Origin: Streptomyces melanogenes
GTDB lineage: Bacteria > Actinomycetota > Actinomycetes > Streptomycetales > Streptomycetaceae
Assembly (NCBI RefSeq): GCF_014649795.1
Contig: NZ_BMTS01000020.1
Span: 62,001 to 126,000, forward strand
Direction: 5' to 3'
DNA length: 64,000 nucleotides
This document shows, in pieces, positions 33,739 to 44,469 of the stretch (within the stretch, counting starts at the first letter, position 1; each line of letters opens with the position of its first letter). The position numbers and the translations under genes were made by a program. Under the pieces are notes generated by a model, which saw nothing but the letters and a program-made list of their open reading frames with translations, made no database searches and was not told where the DNA came from.

Positions 33739-35025
33739 GTGACCGAGCCCCTCTCCGAACACACCGCGGATGTGATCGTCGTCGGGGCCGGCCCCGCCGG
33801 GTCGACCACGGCGTACTACCTGGCCAAGGCCGGACTCGACGTACTGCTGCTGGAGAAGACCGCCTTCCCGCGCGAGAAGGTCTGCGGCGACGGGCTCACC
33901 CCGCGCGCCACCAAGCAGCTGGTCGCCATGGGCATCGACATCTCCGAAGAGGCCGGTTGGCTGCGCAACAAGGGCCTGCGCATCATCGGCGGCGGCGTCC
34001 GCCTCCAGCTGGACTGGCCGGAGCTCGCCAGCTACCCCGACTACGGACTCGTCCGCAAGCGCGACGACTTCGACGAGCAGCTGGCCCGCCAGGCGCAGAA
34101 GGCCGGCGCGCGGCTGTACGAGCGGTGCAACGTCGGCAGCCCGATCATCGACGACCGCACCGGCCGCATCACCGGCGTCAACGCCAAGCTGGGCGAGGAG
34201 AAGCGGGAAGTCACCTTCCACGCCCCGCTGGTCGTCGCCGCCGACGGCAACTCCACCCGGCTCTCCCTTGCGATGGGCCTGCACCGCCGCGAGGACCGCC
34301 CGATGGGCGTGGCCGTCCGCACGTACTTCCACTCGCCCCGCCACGACGACGACTACCTGGAGTCCTGGCTGGAGCTGTGGGACCGGCGCGGGCCCGGCGA
34401 GGACCGGCTGCTGCCCGGCTACGGCTGGATCTTCGGCATGGGCGACGGCACCTCCAACGTCGGCCTCGGCGTGCTCAACACCTCCGACTCCTTCAAGGAG
34501 CTGGACTGGCGCGAGGTCCTCAAGGCCTGGTGCGCCTCGATGCCCGAGGACTGGGGCTACACCCCGGAGAACATGACCGGCCCGATCCGCGGCGCCGCCC
34601 TCCCCATGGCCTTCAACCGCCAGCCGCACTACACCAAGGGCCTGTTGCTGGTGGGCGACGCTGGCGGCCTGGTCAACCCGTTCAACGGCGAGGGCATCGC
34701 GTACGCCATGGAGTCGGGGCAGATCGCCGCGGACGTCATCGTCCAGGCGCACGCCCGCGCGACCCCGGCCCAGCGCGAGCTGGCGCTGCACAACTACCCG
34801 AAGATCCTCAAGGACACCTACGGCGGCTACTACACGCTGGGCCGCGCCTTCGTGAAGCTCATCGGCAACCCGAAGGTCATGAAGATCGCGACCCAGCGCG
34901 GCCTGACCCACCCGCTGCTGATGAAGTTCACCCTGAAGATGCTCGCCAACCTGACCGACCCGACGGGCGGCGACGCGATGGACCGCATCATCAACGGCCT
35001 CTCGAAGGTGGCTCCGAAGGCCTGA
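33739..35025 (+). CDS. Geranylgeranyl-reductase family flavoprotein; probable menaquinone side-chain reductase
   Basis: 428 residues. N-terminal FAD fold DVIVVGAGPAGSTTAYYLAK, then the family motif REKVCGDGLTPRA, a middle VAADGNSTRLSLAMG and the late FAD site LLVGDAGGLVNPFNGEGIAY. The GGR family reduces isoprenoid double bonds; its mycobacterial member MenJ saturates one isoprene unit of menaquinone. Streptomyces menaquinones are partly saturated (for example MK-9 with H4-H8), and this gene stands between menG and the nuo operon, so a MenJ-like role is the best guess. GTG 33739 has GGGAGA about 6 nt upstream. Confidence 0.88.
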   Translation: MTEPLSEHTADVIVVGAGPAGSTTAYYLAKAGLDVLLLEKTAFPREKVCGDGLTPRATKQLVAMGIDISEEAGWLRNKGLRIIGGGVRLQLDWPELASYPDYGLVRKRDDFDEQLARQAQKAGARLYERCNVGSPIIDDRTGRITGVNAKLGEEKREVTFHAPLVVAADGNSTRLSLAMGLHRREDRPMGVAVRTYFHSPRHDDDYLESWLELWDRRGPGEDRLLPGYGWIFGMGDGTSNVGLGVLNTSDSFKELDWREVLKAWCASMPEDWGYTPENMTGPIRGAALPMAFNRQPHYTKGLLLVGDAGGLVNPFNGEGIAYAMESGQIAADVIVQAHARATPAQRELALHNYPKILKDTYGGYYTLGRAFVKLIGNPKVMKIATQRGLTHPLLMKFTLKMLANLTDPTGGDAMDRIINGLSKVAPKA

Positions 35026-35073
35026 GAGCCCCTCAGGGCCCGGTGAGGGCCCGTTGAGGGCTTTTGTACGGCG

Positions 35074-35111
35074 AAGGGCCGGTGCACCCCTCTCGGGGAG
35101 CACCGGCCCTT
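35074..35111. terminator. Hairpin between convergent reductase and NlpC/P60 genes
   Basis: Arms 35074-35085 (AAGGGCCGGTGC) and 35100-35111 pair fully, then after one mismatch four more pairs close on a TCTC loop. It lies between two convergent genes and can act in both directions. Confidence 0.88.
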
Positions 35112-35148
35112 CTGCGCGTCTGTGAGCGCCTGAAGCGAACGCCGGGAC

Positions 35149-35967
35149 TTAGAGGACGCGGACCGCGCCGGTCGGCCGGTCCCAGTCCAGGCTGCGCTCG
35201 ACCACACCGGTCGAGGAGTTCTGCGCGCCGACGAACTTGCCGCCGCCCACGTAGATCGCCACGTGGTACGCGGAGCCCGCGCCGCCCCAGTACAGGATGT
35301 CGCCGGCCTGGAGGTTCGAGAGCGAGACCTGGTGGCCCACGGTCGACTGGTCCTGCGAGACCCGCGGCAGGTCGATGCCCACCTGGCGGTACGCGGCCTG
35401 CACGAGGCCCGAGCAGTCGTACGCGCTGGAGCCCGTGGCACCCGACACGTACGCCTTGCCGACCTGCGCCAGCGCGAAGTTCACGATGGTGGCGGCGGAG
35501 CCCGTGGCGGTGGAGGACGAGGTGGTGGTGGAGCTGCTGCCACCGGTCGACGCGCTCAGGGTGGTGCGCGCGGAGGAGCGGGAGGCGCGCTCGGCGGCGT
35601 CCGCCTTCGCCTTGGCCTCCTCCTTGGCCTTCTTCTCCGCCTCGGCCTTGGCGTCCGCGTCGGCCTTCGCCTTCTTGGCGACCTTCGCGGCGCTGGAGGC
35701 GGCCGCGTTCTGCTGGGCCTTCAGCTGGAGGTCGGCGGCGACCTGCTGGGTGGCCTCGGCGGAAGCGGCGGCGGTGCTCGCGAGCCCGGTCGTGAGCGTG
35801 GGCATCTCGATGGTCTCGGTCACCGGCTCGGCGGCGTGCGCCGGACCGGTGGCGCCTGCCACCGCGATGGTGCTGAGGACGCCACCGGCAACTCCGGCAC
35901 GGAGCGCGAGCTTGGAGGCGCTGCGGCGGGGCTTCCGGTGGCTGGGTATGTGAGCGGTGTGGGACAT
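35149..35967 (-). CDS. Secreted NlpC/P60 cell-wall hydrolase
   Basis: 272 residues. Basic N-terminus and signal helix (KLALRAGVAGGVLSTIAVAG, cut after AHA near residue 45), then a long Ala/Lys/Glu coiled region (KADADAKAEAEKKAKEEAKA) and a Ser/Thr linker. The C-terminal 110 residues are the NlpC/P60 domain: catalytic Cys in AYDCSGLVQAAYRQVG, His in AYHVAIYVGGG, with GDILYWGG between. Such enzymes cut peptidoglycan stem peptides during growth or spore germination. I chose ATG 35967; it has no good ribosome site. Its 5' side faces the 807-bp regulatory gap shared with nuoA. Confidence 0.92.
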   Translation of the reverse strand: MSHTAHIPSHRKPRRSASKLALRAGVAGGVLSTIAVAGATGPAHAAEPVTETIEMPTLTTGLASTAAASAEATQQVAADLQLKAQQNAAASSAAKVAKKAKADADAKAEAEKKAKEEAKAKADAAERASRSSARTTLSASTGGSSSTTTSSSTATGSAATIVNFALAQVGKAYVSGATGSSAYDCSGLVQAAYRQVGIDLPRVSQDQSTVGHQVSLSNLQAGDILYWGGAGSAYHVAIYVGGGKFVGAQNSSTGVVERSLDWDRPTGAVRVL

Positions 35968-36774
35968 GAGGACAACCGCTATCAGGGGTTCACGGTTCCC
36001 TTCAAGAAACGTGTGCTGCGCCACAGTTGCGGTCGGAACGGACGAATCCGCTTCCTCCGCGCCCTTATTGACGCCGTAACGGGCAATCCGGGCATGCGCG
36101 ATCACGGCTGTGATCATGTGGTTTTTATAAAAAGTCCGAATTGCCCGTCGCCTACCATCCGTTCACACCGTTGGCCAAGCCCGGTTTAATCCGTGACGGT
36201 TTCCTGTGACGCAGGTCACTTCGTAGCCGGGTGTCGGCCGTCCCGTGACCGGCCCGTGATCAGCGGAGCGGGGGCCGGGGTTGTCGGGCGATCGACTCGG
36301 GGTCCGTTCTAGATCACTTCGAGCCGACTCCGGACCGATCCCGGACCGACTCCGCGTTAGTGAACGCGTGCACAGGTCCACCCTCCGGCGAGGCTCTCAC
36401 CCGCACGAGTGAGCCGCGATCCTTTACCACTCGAACGAGTCCATCGCCAATTTGCCTGTAGGGCACATGTCTTGATAGTGCCGCACCCCTTGCGACCAGC
36501 GGTAACAGGAGTGGATGCTACGCCTTGTGATCACTCGGGCGCTTCGAGTGTGAAGATCACTGCTCATCCGACTTCATGATCCTTCGTCAGGTGGTGGAGA
36601 TCACAAAGCCGTTGGCGTACCCCGTGTCGCAGATCACAGACCACCGGGCATAGGATGCGGTGCAGTCGGGCTTGTGAACTGCCTCACATGTGCGCGATCT
36701 TCGCGTGGCGAGGGGGCGGCAGCGGCGCCCGTGTGCGGTCCAACGGTCAAGGACGACTGGAAGGAGCGAGGAGC
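35968..36774. promoter_or_regulatory. 807-bp regulatory gap between the NlpC/P60 and nuoA genes
   Basis: The longest gene-free stretch in the window. It is AT-richer than its neighbours and holds many short motifs: GATCAC at about 36100, 36311, 36528, 36555, 36600 and 36632; CACTCG/CGAGTG inverted pairs at 36427-36441 and 36531-36552; a dyad GATCAC-4-GTGATC near 36100; and a Rex-like palindrome at 36673-36688. I found no supported gene, tRNA or known riboswitch. It probably carries promoters and several operators for the divergent cell-wall and complex I genes, and could hide a small RNA. Confidence 0.65.
36673..36688. promoter_or_regulatory. Probable Rex operator upstream of nuoA
   Basis: TGTGAACTGCCTCACA is a TGTGA-N6-TCACA palindrome 86 bp before the nuoA start. 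It matches the Streptomyces Rex operator as I remember it (TGTGAAC...TTCACA) at about 12 of 16 positions. Rex represses respiratory genes when NADH/NAD+ is low, and nuo was described as part of the S. coelicolor Rex regulon. A CRP-type site has a similar form and cannot be excluded. Confidence 0.6.
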
Positions 36775-37134
36775 GTGAATGCCTACGCGCCCATCCTCGT
36801 GCTCGGCGCCCTAGGGGCTGGGTTTGCGATCTTCTCCGTGGTCATGGCCACGCTTATCGGCCCAAAAAGGTACAACCGGGCGAAACTTGAGGCGTACGAG
36901 TGCGGTATCGAACCGACTCCCACGCCGGCCGGAGGCGGCCGCTTCCCCATCAAGTACTACCTGACGGCGATGCTCTTCATCGTCTTCGACATCGAGATCG
37001 TCTTCCTCTACCCCTGGGCCGTCACCTTCGACGCCCTGGGGGTTTTCGGGCTCGTGGAGATGCTGCTCTTCGTGCTCACCGTCTTCGTCGCCTACGCGTA
37101 CGTGTGGCGGCGCGGCGGCCTGGAATGGGACTGA
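36775..37134 (+). CDS. nuoA: NADH-quinone oxidoreductase subunit A
   Basis: 119 residues with three membrane helices (ILVLGALGAGFAIFSVVMAT; YYLTAMLFIVFDIEIVFLYP; VEMLLFVLTVFVAYAYVW). The loop KLEAYECGIEPTPTPAGGG holds the conserved Cys of the quinone-site loop, and FDIEIVFLYPW is the family hallmark. It is part of the membrane arm near the quinone cavity of complex I. GTG 36775 with AGGAG about 5 nt upstream; the frame is open further upstream but the conserved N-terminus begins here. First gene of the 14-gene operon. Confidence 0.96.
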   Translation: MNAYAPILVLGALGAGFAIFSVVMATLIGPKRYNRAKLEAYECGIEPTPTPAGGGRFPIKYYLTAMLFIVFDIEIVFLYPWAVTFDALGVFGLVEMLLFVLTVFVAYAYVWRRGGLEWD

Positions 37135-37151
37135 GGGGCTGAGGGGCACCT

Positions 37152-37706
37152 ATGGGACTCGAAGAGAAACTGCCGAGCGGCTTTCTGCTGACCACCGTCG
37201 AACAGGCCGCGGGCTGGGTGCGCAAGGCGTCCGTCTTCCCCGCCACCTTCGGCCTGGCCTGCTGCGCCATCGAGATGATGACGACCGGCGCCGGCCGGTA
37301 CGACCTGGCCCGCTTCGGCATGGAGGTCTTCCGCGGCTCACCGCGCCAGGCGGACCTGATGATCGTGGCCGGCCGGGTCAGCCAGAAGATGGCGCCGGTC
37401 CTGCGGCAGGTCTACGACCAGATGCCCAACCCCAAGTGGGTCATCTCCATGGGGGTGTGCGCATCCTCGGGTGGAATGTTCAACAATTACGCGATTGTGC
37501 AGGGCGTCGACCACATTGTGCCGGTCGACATCTATTTGCCCGGTTGCCCGCCCCGGCCCGAGATGCTGATCGACGCGATCCTCAAGCTCCACCAGAAGAT
37601 CCAGGGCTCCAAGCTCGGGGTGAACGCGGAGGAAGCCGCCCGCGAGGCGGAGGAGGCCGCCCTCAAGGCGCTGCCCACCATTGAGATGAAGGGGCTGCTG
37701 CGGTGA
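37152..37706 (+). CDS. nuoB: NADH-quinone oxidoreductase subunit B
   Basis: 184 residues. The N2 [4Fe-4S] ligands are the tandem Cys37-Cys38 (FGLACCAIEMM), Cys103 (SMGVCASSGG) and Cys132 (YLPGCPPRPE). N2 is the last cluster before the quinone. The C-terminal tail is Glu/Ala-rich. The stop overlaps the nuoC GTG. Confidence 0.97.
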   Translation: MGLEEKLPSGFLLTTVEQAAGWVRKASVFPATFGLACCAIEMMTTGAGRYDLARFGMEVFRGSPRQADLMIVAGRVSQKMAPVLRQVYDQMPNPKWVISMGVCASSGGMFNNYAIVQGVDHIVPVDIYLPGCPPRPEMLIDAILKLHQKIQGSKLGVNAEEAAREAEEAALKALPTIEMKGLLR

Positions 37707-38427
37707 GCGACGACCGTACTCCCGAGGCGCCGGAGAACGGCGGCCTGCCCGCCCAGCGCGACGACACCGGTGACGTCATCGGCGTCCGCAAGGGCATGTT
37801 CGGCGCGGCCAACGGCGGCGACACCAGCGGCTACGGCGGCCTGGTGCGCACCGTGACCCTGCCGGGCGCCTCCTCCCGCCCCTACGGCGGCTGGTTCGAC
37901 GAGGTGGCCGACGAGCTCGAAGGCGCCCTGGAGGAGCAGGACCTGCTCCCCGAGAACGCCATCGAGAAGACCGTCGTCGACCGCGGCGAGCTCACCTTCC
38001 ACATCGCGCGCGAGCACCTCGTACGCGTGGCACGCACCCTGCGGGACGACCCGGCCCTGCGCTTCGAGCTCTGTACGGGCGTCAGCGGCGTCCACTTCCC
38101 CGGCGACAAGGGCCGCGAGCTGCACGCCGTCTACCACCTGCGCTCGCTCACCCACGGCCGGCTGATCCGGCTCGAGGTCACCGCCCCGGACAGCGATCCG
38201 CACCTCCCGTCCCTGGTCGGCGTCTATCCGACCAACGACTGGCACGAGCGCGAGACCTACGACTTCTTCGGCCTGGTCTTCGACGGCCACCCCGCCCTCA
38301 CCCGGATCATGATGCCGGACGACTGGCAGGGCTTCCCGCAGCGCAAGGACTACCCCCTCGGCGGCATCCCCGTCGAGTACAAGGGCGCCCAGATCCCGGC
38401 TCCGGACCAGCGGAGGTCGTACAGCTG

Positions 38428-38428
<1 letters not shown>
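37703..38428 (+). CDS. nuoC: NADH-quinone oxidoreductase subunit C
   Basis: 241 residues. The NuoC/30-kDa core lies in the C-terminal two thirds (FELCTGVSGVHFPGDKGREL; HERETYDFFGLVFDGHPAL; PLGGIPVEYKGAQIPAPDQR). The N-terminal 70 residues, with RKGMFGAANGGDTSGYGGL, are an actinobacterial extension. It forms the hydrophilic junction with NuoD. GTG 37703 overlaps the nuoB stop; its stop overlaps the nuoD ATG (TGATG). Confidence 0.96.
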
Positions 38429-39758
<1,330 letters not shown>

Positions 39759-39762
<4 letters not shown>

Positions 39763-40601
39763 CCGAGACCACGCCGACGAGCCTGGGCATGCCCCAGCTG
39801 CCCGCGCCCGACTTCCCGGCCGACGTCCGGGCCCGGCTCGAAGCGGACGCCAAGGAGGTCATCGCCCGCTACCCGGACAGCCGCTCCGCGCTGCTGCCGC
39901 TGCTGCACCTCGTGCAGTCGGAGGAGGGCCACGTCTCCCGCACCGGGATGCGCTTCTGCGCCGAGATGCTGGACCTCACGACCGCCGAGGTGACCGCCGT
40001 CGCCACCTTCTACACGATGTACCGGCGCAAGCCGTCCGGCGACTACCAGGTGGGCGTCTGCACCAACACCCTGTGCGCGGTGATGGGCGGCGACGCCATC
40101 TTCGACGAGCTCAAGCGCCACCTCGGCGTCGGCAACGACGAGACCACCACCGACGGCAAGGTCACGCTCGAACACATCGAGTGCAACGCCGCCTGCGACT
40201 TCGCGCCCGTGGTGATGGTCAACTGGGAGTTCTTCGACAACCAGACCCCCGAGTCGGCCAAGCGCCTGGTCGACGACCTGCGCGCGGGCAGGCCGGTGGA
40301 GCCCACCCGAGGTGCTCCGCTGTGCACCTACAAGGAGACCGCCCGGATCCTGGCCGGCTTCCCCGACGAGCGCCCCGGCGCCGTCGCGGCGAGCGGCGGC
40401 GCGGGCCCGGCCTCCCTGGTCGGCCTGCGCCTGGCGAAGGGCGAGGCCCCGCACCCGCGCGTGGTCCACCCGCGCGGCGAGGGCCCCCGCGACGAACCGC
40501 AGCCCGGCGCCCAGCACTTGAGCTCGCACGACGCACCGCAGCAGACCTCTGCGTCCGACCCCGCGCACCCGGCGGGCCCGGTCGACGAGGAGGGGGAGTG
40601 A
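39759..40601 (+). CDS. nuoE: NADH-quinone oxidoreductase subunit E with disordered tail
   Basis: 280 residues. The thioredoxin-like core holds the [2Fe-2S] N1a ligands Cys101, Cys106, Cys142 and Cys146 (CTNTLC and ECNAAC). It ends near residue 205; the last 75 residues are Pro/Gly/His/Gln-rich (HPRVVHPRGEGPRDEPQPGA) with no fold expected. Typical NuoE is about 160-180 aa; such tails are seen in actinobacteria. GTG 39759 overlaps the nuoD stop. Confidence 0.95.
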
Positions 40602-41971
40602 TGACCTTGGCAGCCGAACTGAGTGGGAACGGGAACGGAAGCAGCCCCGAGAAGCTGCTGGCACCCGTTCTGTCGGCCTTCTGGGACCAGCCCGAATCCT
40701 GGACCCTGGAGACCTACCGTCGGCACGACGGCTATGAGGGGCTGCGCAAGGCCCTGGCCATGTCGCCGGACGACCTCATCGCGTACGTGAAGGACTCCGG
40801 GCTGCGCGGCCGGGGCGGCGCGGGCTTCCCCACGGGCATGAAGTGGCAGTTCATCCCGCAGGGCGATGGCAAACCGCACTATCTAGTTGTCAACGCCGAC
40901 GAGTCGGAGCCCGGGACCTGCAAGGACATCCCGCTCCTCTTCGCCAACCCGCATAGCCTCATCGAGGGCATCGTGATCGCCTGTTACGCGATCAGGTCGT
41001 CGCACGCGTTCATCTATCTGCGCGGGGAAGTCGTCCCCGTACTGCGGAGGCTGCACGAGGCCGTGCGGGAGGCCTACGCGGCCGGCTACCTCGGCAAGGA
41101 CATCCTGGGCAGCGGTCTCGACCTCGAACTCACCGTGCACGCGGGCGCGGGCGCGTACATCTGCGGTGAGGAGACCGCCCTGCTGGACTCCTTGGAAGGC
41201 CGTCGCGGTCAGCCCCGGCTGCGTCCCCCCTTTCCTGCGGTCGCCGGTCTCTACGCGTGCCCCACTGTTGTCAATAACGTCGAGTCCATCGCCAGCGTTC
41301 CCGCGATCCTCACTCGCGGAAAAGACTGGTTCAAATCGATGGGGAGCGAGAAGTCGCCCGGCTTCACGCTGTATTCGCTCAGCGGGCACGTCGCCAACCC
41401 GGGCCAGTTCGAGGCTCCGCTCGGCATCACGCTGCGCCAGCTGCTCGACATGAGCGGCGGGATGCGCCCGGGCCACCGACTCAAGTTCTGGACCCCGGGC
41501 GGCTCCTCGACCCCGATGTTCACCGACGAGCACCTCGACGTCCCGCTGGACTACGAGGGAGTGGGCGCGGCCGGCTCGATGCTGGGCACCAAGGCGCTCC
41601 AGTGCTTCGACGAGACCACCTGCGTCGTACGGGCGGTCACCCGCTGGACCGAGTTCTACGCCCACGAGTCCTGCGGCAAGTGCACGCCGTGCCGTGAAGG
41701 AACGTACTGGCTCGTCCAGTTGCTCCGCGACATCGAGGCGGGCAAGGGCGCCATGGGCGACCTCGACAAGCTCAACGACATCGCCGACAACATCAACGGC
41801 AAGTCGTTCTGCGCGCTCGGCGACGGCGCCGCGGCCCCCATCTTCTCCTCGCTCAAGTACTTCCGCGCGGAGTACGAGCAGCACATCACGGGCCGGGGCT
41901 GCCCCTTCGACCCGGCCAAGTCGACCCTGTGGGCCGACGGCCCGCACCGCACCACGGAGGTGAACGCATGA
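40601..41971 (+). CDS. nuoF: NADH-quinone oxidoreductase subunit F
   Basis: 456 residues, the NADH- and FMN-binding subunit. NADH loop GRGGAGFPTGMKW, FMN region VVNADESEPGTCKD, ICGEETALLDSLEGRRGQPR, and the N3 [4Fe-4S] motif SCGKCTPCREGTYW with the fourth Cys in SFCALG. I start at ATG 40601, one base into the nuoE stop, with GGGGAG upstream; GTG 40598 is directly before it. The stop overlaps the nuoG ATG. Confidence 0.97.
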   Translation: MTLAAELSGNGNGSSPEKLLAPVLSAFWDQPESWTLETYRRHDGYEGLRKALAMSPDDLIAYVKDSGLRGRGGAGFPTGMKWQFIPQGDGKPHYLVVNADESEPGTCKDIPLLFANPHSLIEGIVIACYAIRSSHAFIYLRGEVVPVLRRLHEAVREAYAAGYLGKDILGSGLDLELTVHAGAGAYICGEETALLDSLEGRRGQPRLRPPFPAVAGLYACPTVVNNVESIASVPAILTRGKDWFKSMGSEKSPGFTLYSLSGHVANPGQFEAPLGITLRQLLDMSGGMRPGHRLKFWTPGGSSTPMFTDEHLDVPLDYEGVGAAGSMLGTKALQCFDETTCVVRAVTRWTEFYAHESCGKCTPCREGTYWLVQLLRDIEAGKGAMGDLDKLNDIADNINGKSFCALGDGAAAPIFSSLKYFRAEYEQHITGRGCPFDPAKSTLWADGPHRTTEVNA

Positions 41972-44469
41972 CGGTGACGACTGGCGCTCCCTCCGGCGGC
42001 GGAGAGGCGGCGGTGCCGCCCGAGGACCTGGTCTCGCTGACCATCGACGGCATCGAGATCAGCGTCCCCAAGGGCACGCTGGTGATCCGGGCCGCCGAGA
42101 AGCTCGGCATCGAGATCCCCCGGTTCTGCGACCACCCGCTGCTCGACCCGGTCGGCGCCTGCCGCCAGTGCATCGTGGAGGTGGAGGGCCAACGCAAGCC
42201 GATGGCGTCCTGCACCATCACCTGCACCGACGGCATGGTGGTCAAGTCGCAGCTGACGTCGCCGGTGGCGGAGAAGTCCCAGCGCGGGGTGATGGAGCTG
42301 CTGCTCATCAACCACCCGCTGGACTGCCCGGTCTGCGACAAGGGCGGCGAGTGCCCGCTGCAGAACCAGGCCATGCAGGTCGGCGACCCCGACACCCGCT
42401 TCGAGGGCCACAAGCGCACGTACGAGAAGCCGGTGCCCATCTCGACGCAGGTGCTGCTCGACCGCGAGCGGTGCGTGCTGTGCGCGCGGTGCACCCGCTT
42501 CTCCGAGCAGATCGCGGGCGACCCGATGATCGAGCTCCTGGAGCGCGGCGCGCTGCAGCAGGTCGGCACCGGCGAGGGCGACCCGTTCGAGTCGTACTTC
42601 TCCGGCAACACCATCCAGATCTGCCCGGTCGGCGCGCTGACCTCGGCGGCGTACCGGTTCCGCTCGCGCCCCTTCGACCTGGTCTCCTCGCCGTCGGTGT
42701 GCGAGCACTGCGCGGGCGGCTGCGCCACCCGCACCGACCACCGGCGCGGCAAGGTCATGCGCCGCATGGCGGCCAACGAGCCCGAGGTCAACGAGGAATG
42801 GCTGTGCGACAAGGGCCGGTTCGGCTTCCGGTACGCGCAGAAGCCCGACCGGCTGACCACCCCGCTGGTGCGCAACGCGGCCGGTGAGCTGGAGCCGGCC
42901 TCCTGGCCCGAGGCGCTGGAGGCGGCCGCGGCCGGGCTCCTGGCGGCCAGGGGCCGGGCCGGGGTGCTCACAGGCGGACGGCTGACCGTCGAGGACGCCT
43001 ACGCGTACGCCAAGTTCGCCCGCATCGCCCTCGACACCAACGACGTCGACTTCCGCGCGCGCGTGCACTCGGCCGAGGAGGCCGACTTCCTGGCGGCGAA
43101 GGTCGCCGGGCGCGGCCACCTCACCGGCGAGGGCGTCACGTACGCCTCCCTGGAGCAGGCGCCCGCGGTGCTGCTCGTCGGGTTCGAGGCGGAGGAGGAG
43201 GCGCCCGGCGTCTTCCTGCGGCTGCGCAAGGCCTGGCGCAAGCACGGCCAGCGCACCTATTCGCTGGCCACGCATCTGACCCGGGGCCTGGCGAAGGCGG
43301 GCGGCACGCTGCTGCCCGCCGCGCCCGGCACCGAGACCGAGTGGCTGGACGCGCTGGCGGGCGGGGTCGGCCTGGACGGCGAGGGTTCGGCGGCCGCCAC
43401 GGCGCTGCGGGCCGAAGGGTCCGTCATCGTCGTCGGCGAGCGGTTGGCGGCCGTGCCGGGCGCGCTGACCGCGGCCGTCCGGGCCGCCGCCGCGACCGGC
43501 GCCGAGCTGGCGTGGATCCCGCGCCGGGCCGGCGAGCGGGGCGCGATCGAGGCGGGCGCCCTGGCGGCGCTGCTGCCCGGCGGGCGCCCGGCCACCGATC
43601 CACGCGCGCGTGAGGAGGTGGCCGCCGCCTGGGGCGTACGCGAACTGCCGCACCGCTTCGGCCGGGACACCGGCCAGATCGTGGAGGCCGCGGCCACCGG
43701 TGAGCTGGGCGCGCTGCTCGTCGCGGGCGTCGACCCGGCCGACCTGCCGGATCCGGCACGCGCGCGTGAAGCACTCAGCGGGGCCTTCGTGGTCTCCCTG
43801 GAGCTGCGGCCGAGCGAGGTCACCGAGCGGGCGGACGTGGTCTTCCCGGTCGCGGCCGTCGCCGAGAAGTCCGGCTTCTTCCTCAACTGGGAGGGCCGGG
43901 CGCGGATGTTCGAGGCCGCGCTGAAGCCCGAGCAGATGACCCGGCGTCTGGCCCCCGCCGACGCGCGCGTGCTGCACATGCTGGCGGACGCCATGGACGT
44001 GCACCTGGCGCTGCCGGACAACCGCGCCGCCCGCATGGAGCTGCGGGGCCTGGGCCACTGGGACGGGCCGCGCGCCACCGAGCCGCTGGAGACGGCGCAC
44101 GCGCTGCCCCGGCCCGCCGACGGCGAGGCGGTCCTCGCGGGCCACCGGCTGCTGCTCGACCTCGGCACCCTCCAGGAGGGCGACGAGGCGCTGGCCGGGA
44201 CCCGGCACGCGGCCCCGGCCCGGCTCTCGGCGGCCACGGCGGCCGAGACCGGCGTCAAGGACGGCGACCTGCTCCAGGTGAGCGGCCCCGCGGGCGCGGT
44301 CCGGCTGCCGCTGGCGGTCACCGAGATGCCCGACCGGGTGGTGTGGCTGCCGCTCAACTCGACCGGCACCGGCGTGTACGCGGACACCGGCGCCGTCCCG
44401 GGCCAGGTCGTCCGCATCGGCCCGGCGGCGCAGGACGCCGCCACCGCCGCACCGGAGGTGCAGCCGTGA
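41968..44469 (+). CDS. nuoG: NADH-quinone oxidoreductase subunit G
   Basis: 833 residues. N-terminal ferredoxin-like domain with the [2Fe-2S] Cys set (RFCDHPLLDPVGACRQCIVE), the His/Cys cluster region (CPVCDKGGECPLQNQ), the [4Fe-4S] motif CVLCARC plus CPVGAL, and a molybdopterin-oxidoreductase-like part with an extra four-Cys site (CEHCAGGC, later WLCDKGRFGF), as in N7-containing NuoG. The C-terminal half is Ala/Gly-rich and more variable. ATG 41968 overlaps the nuoF stop. Confidence 0.96.
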   Translation: MTVTTGAPSGGGEAAVPPEDLVSLTIDGIEISVPKGTLVIRAAEKLGIEIPRFCDHPLLDPVGACRQCIVEVEGQRKPMASCTITCTDGMVVKSQLTSPVAEKSQRGVMELLLINHPLDCPVCDKGGECPLQNQAMQVGDPDTRFEGHKRTYEKPVPISTQVLLDRERCVLCARCTRFSEQIAGDPMIELLERGALQQVGTGEGDPFESYFSGNTIQICPVGALTSAAYRFRSRPFDLVSSPSVCEHCAGGCATRTDHRRGKVMRRMAANEPEVNEEWLCDKGRFGFRYAQKPDRLTTPLVRNAAGELEPASWPEALEAAAAGLLAARGRAGVLTGGRLTVEDAYAYAKFARIALDTNDVDFRARVHSAEEADFLAAKVAGRGHLTGEGVTYASLEQAPAVLLVGFEAEEEAPGVFLRLRKAWRKHGQRTYSLATHLTRGLAKAGGTLLPAAPGTETEWLDALAGGVGLDGEGSAAATALRAEGSVIVVGERLAAVPGALTAAVRAAAATGAELAWIPRRAGERGAIEAGALAALLPGGRPATDPRAREEVAAAWGVRELPHRFGRDTGQIVEAAATGELGALLVAGVDPADLPDPARAREALSGAFVVSLELRPSEVTERADVVFPVAAVAEKSGFFLNWEGRARMFEAALKPEQMTRRLAPADARVLHMLADAMDVHLALPDNRAARMELRGLGHWDGPRATEPLETAHALPRPADGEAVLAGHRLLLDLGTLQEGDEALAGTRHAAPARLSAATAAETGVKDGDLLQVSGPAGAVRLPLAVTEMPDRVVWLPLNSTGTGVYADTGAVPGQVVRIGPAAQDAATAAPEVQP

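Noticed and set aside
35968..36660. A ydaO-type (c-di-AMP) riboswitch upstream of the NlpC/P60 gene
   Set aside because: Known before some actinobacterial wall hydrolases, but I could not find its conserved blocks in the right order on the minus strand; only a loose GGGAACC stretch is there.
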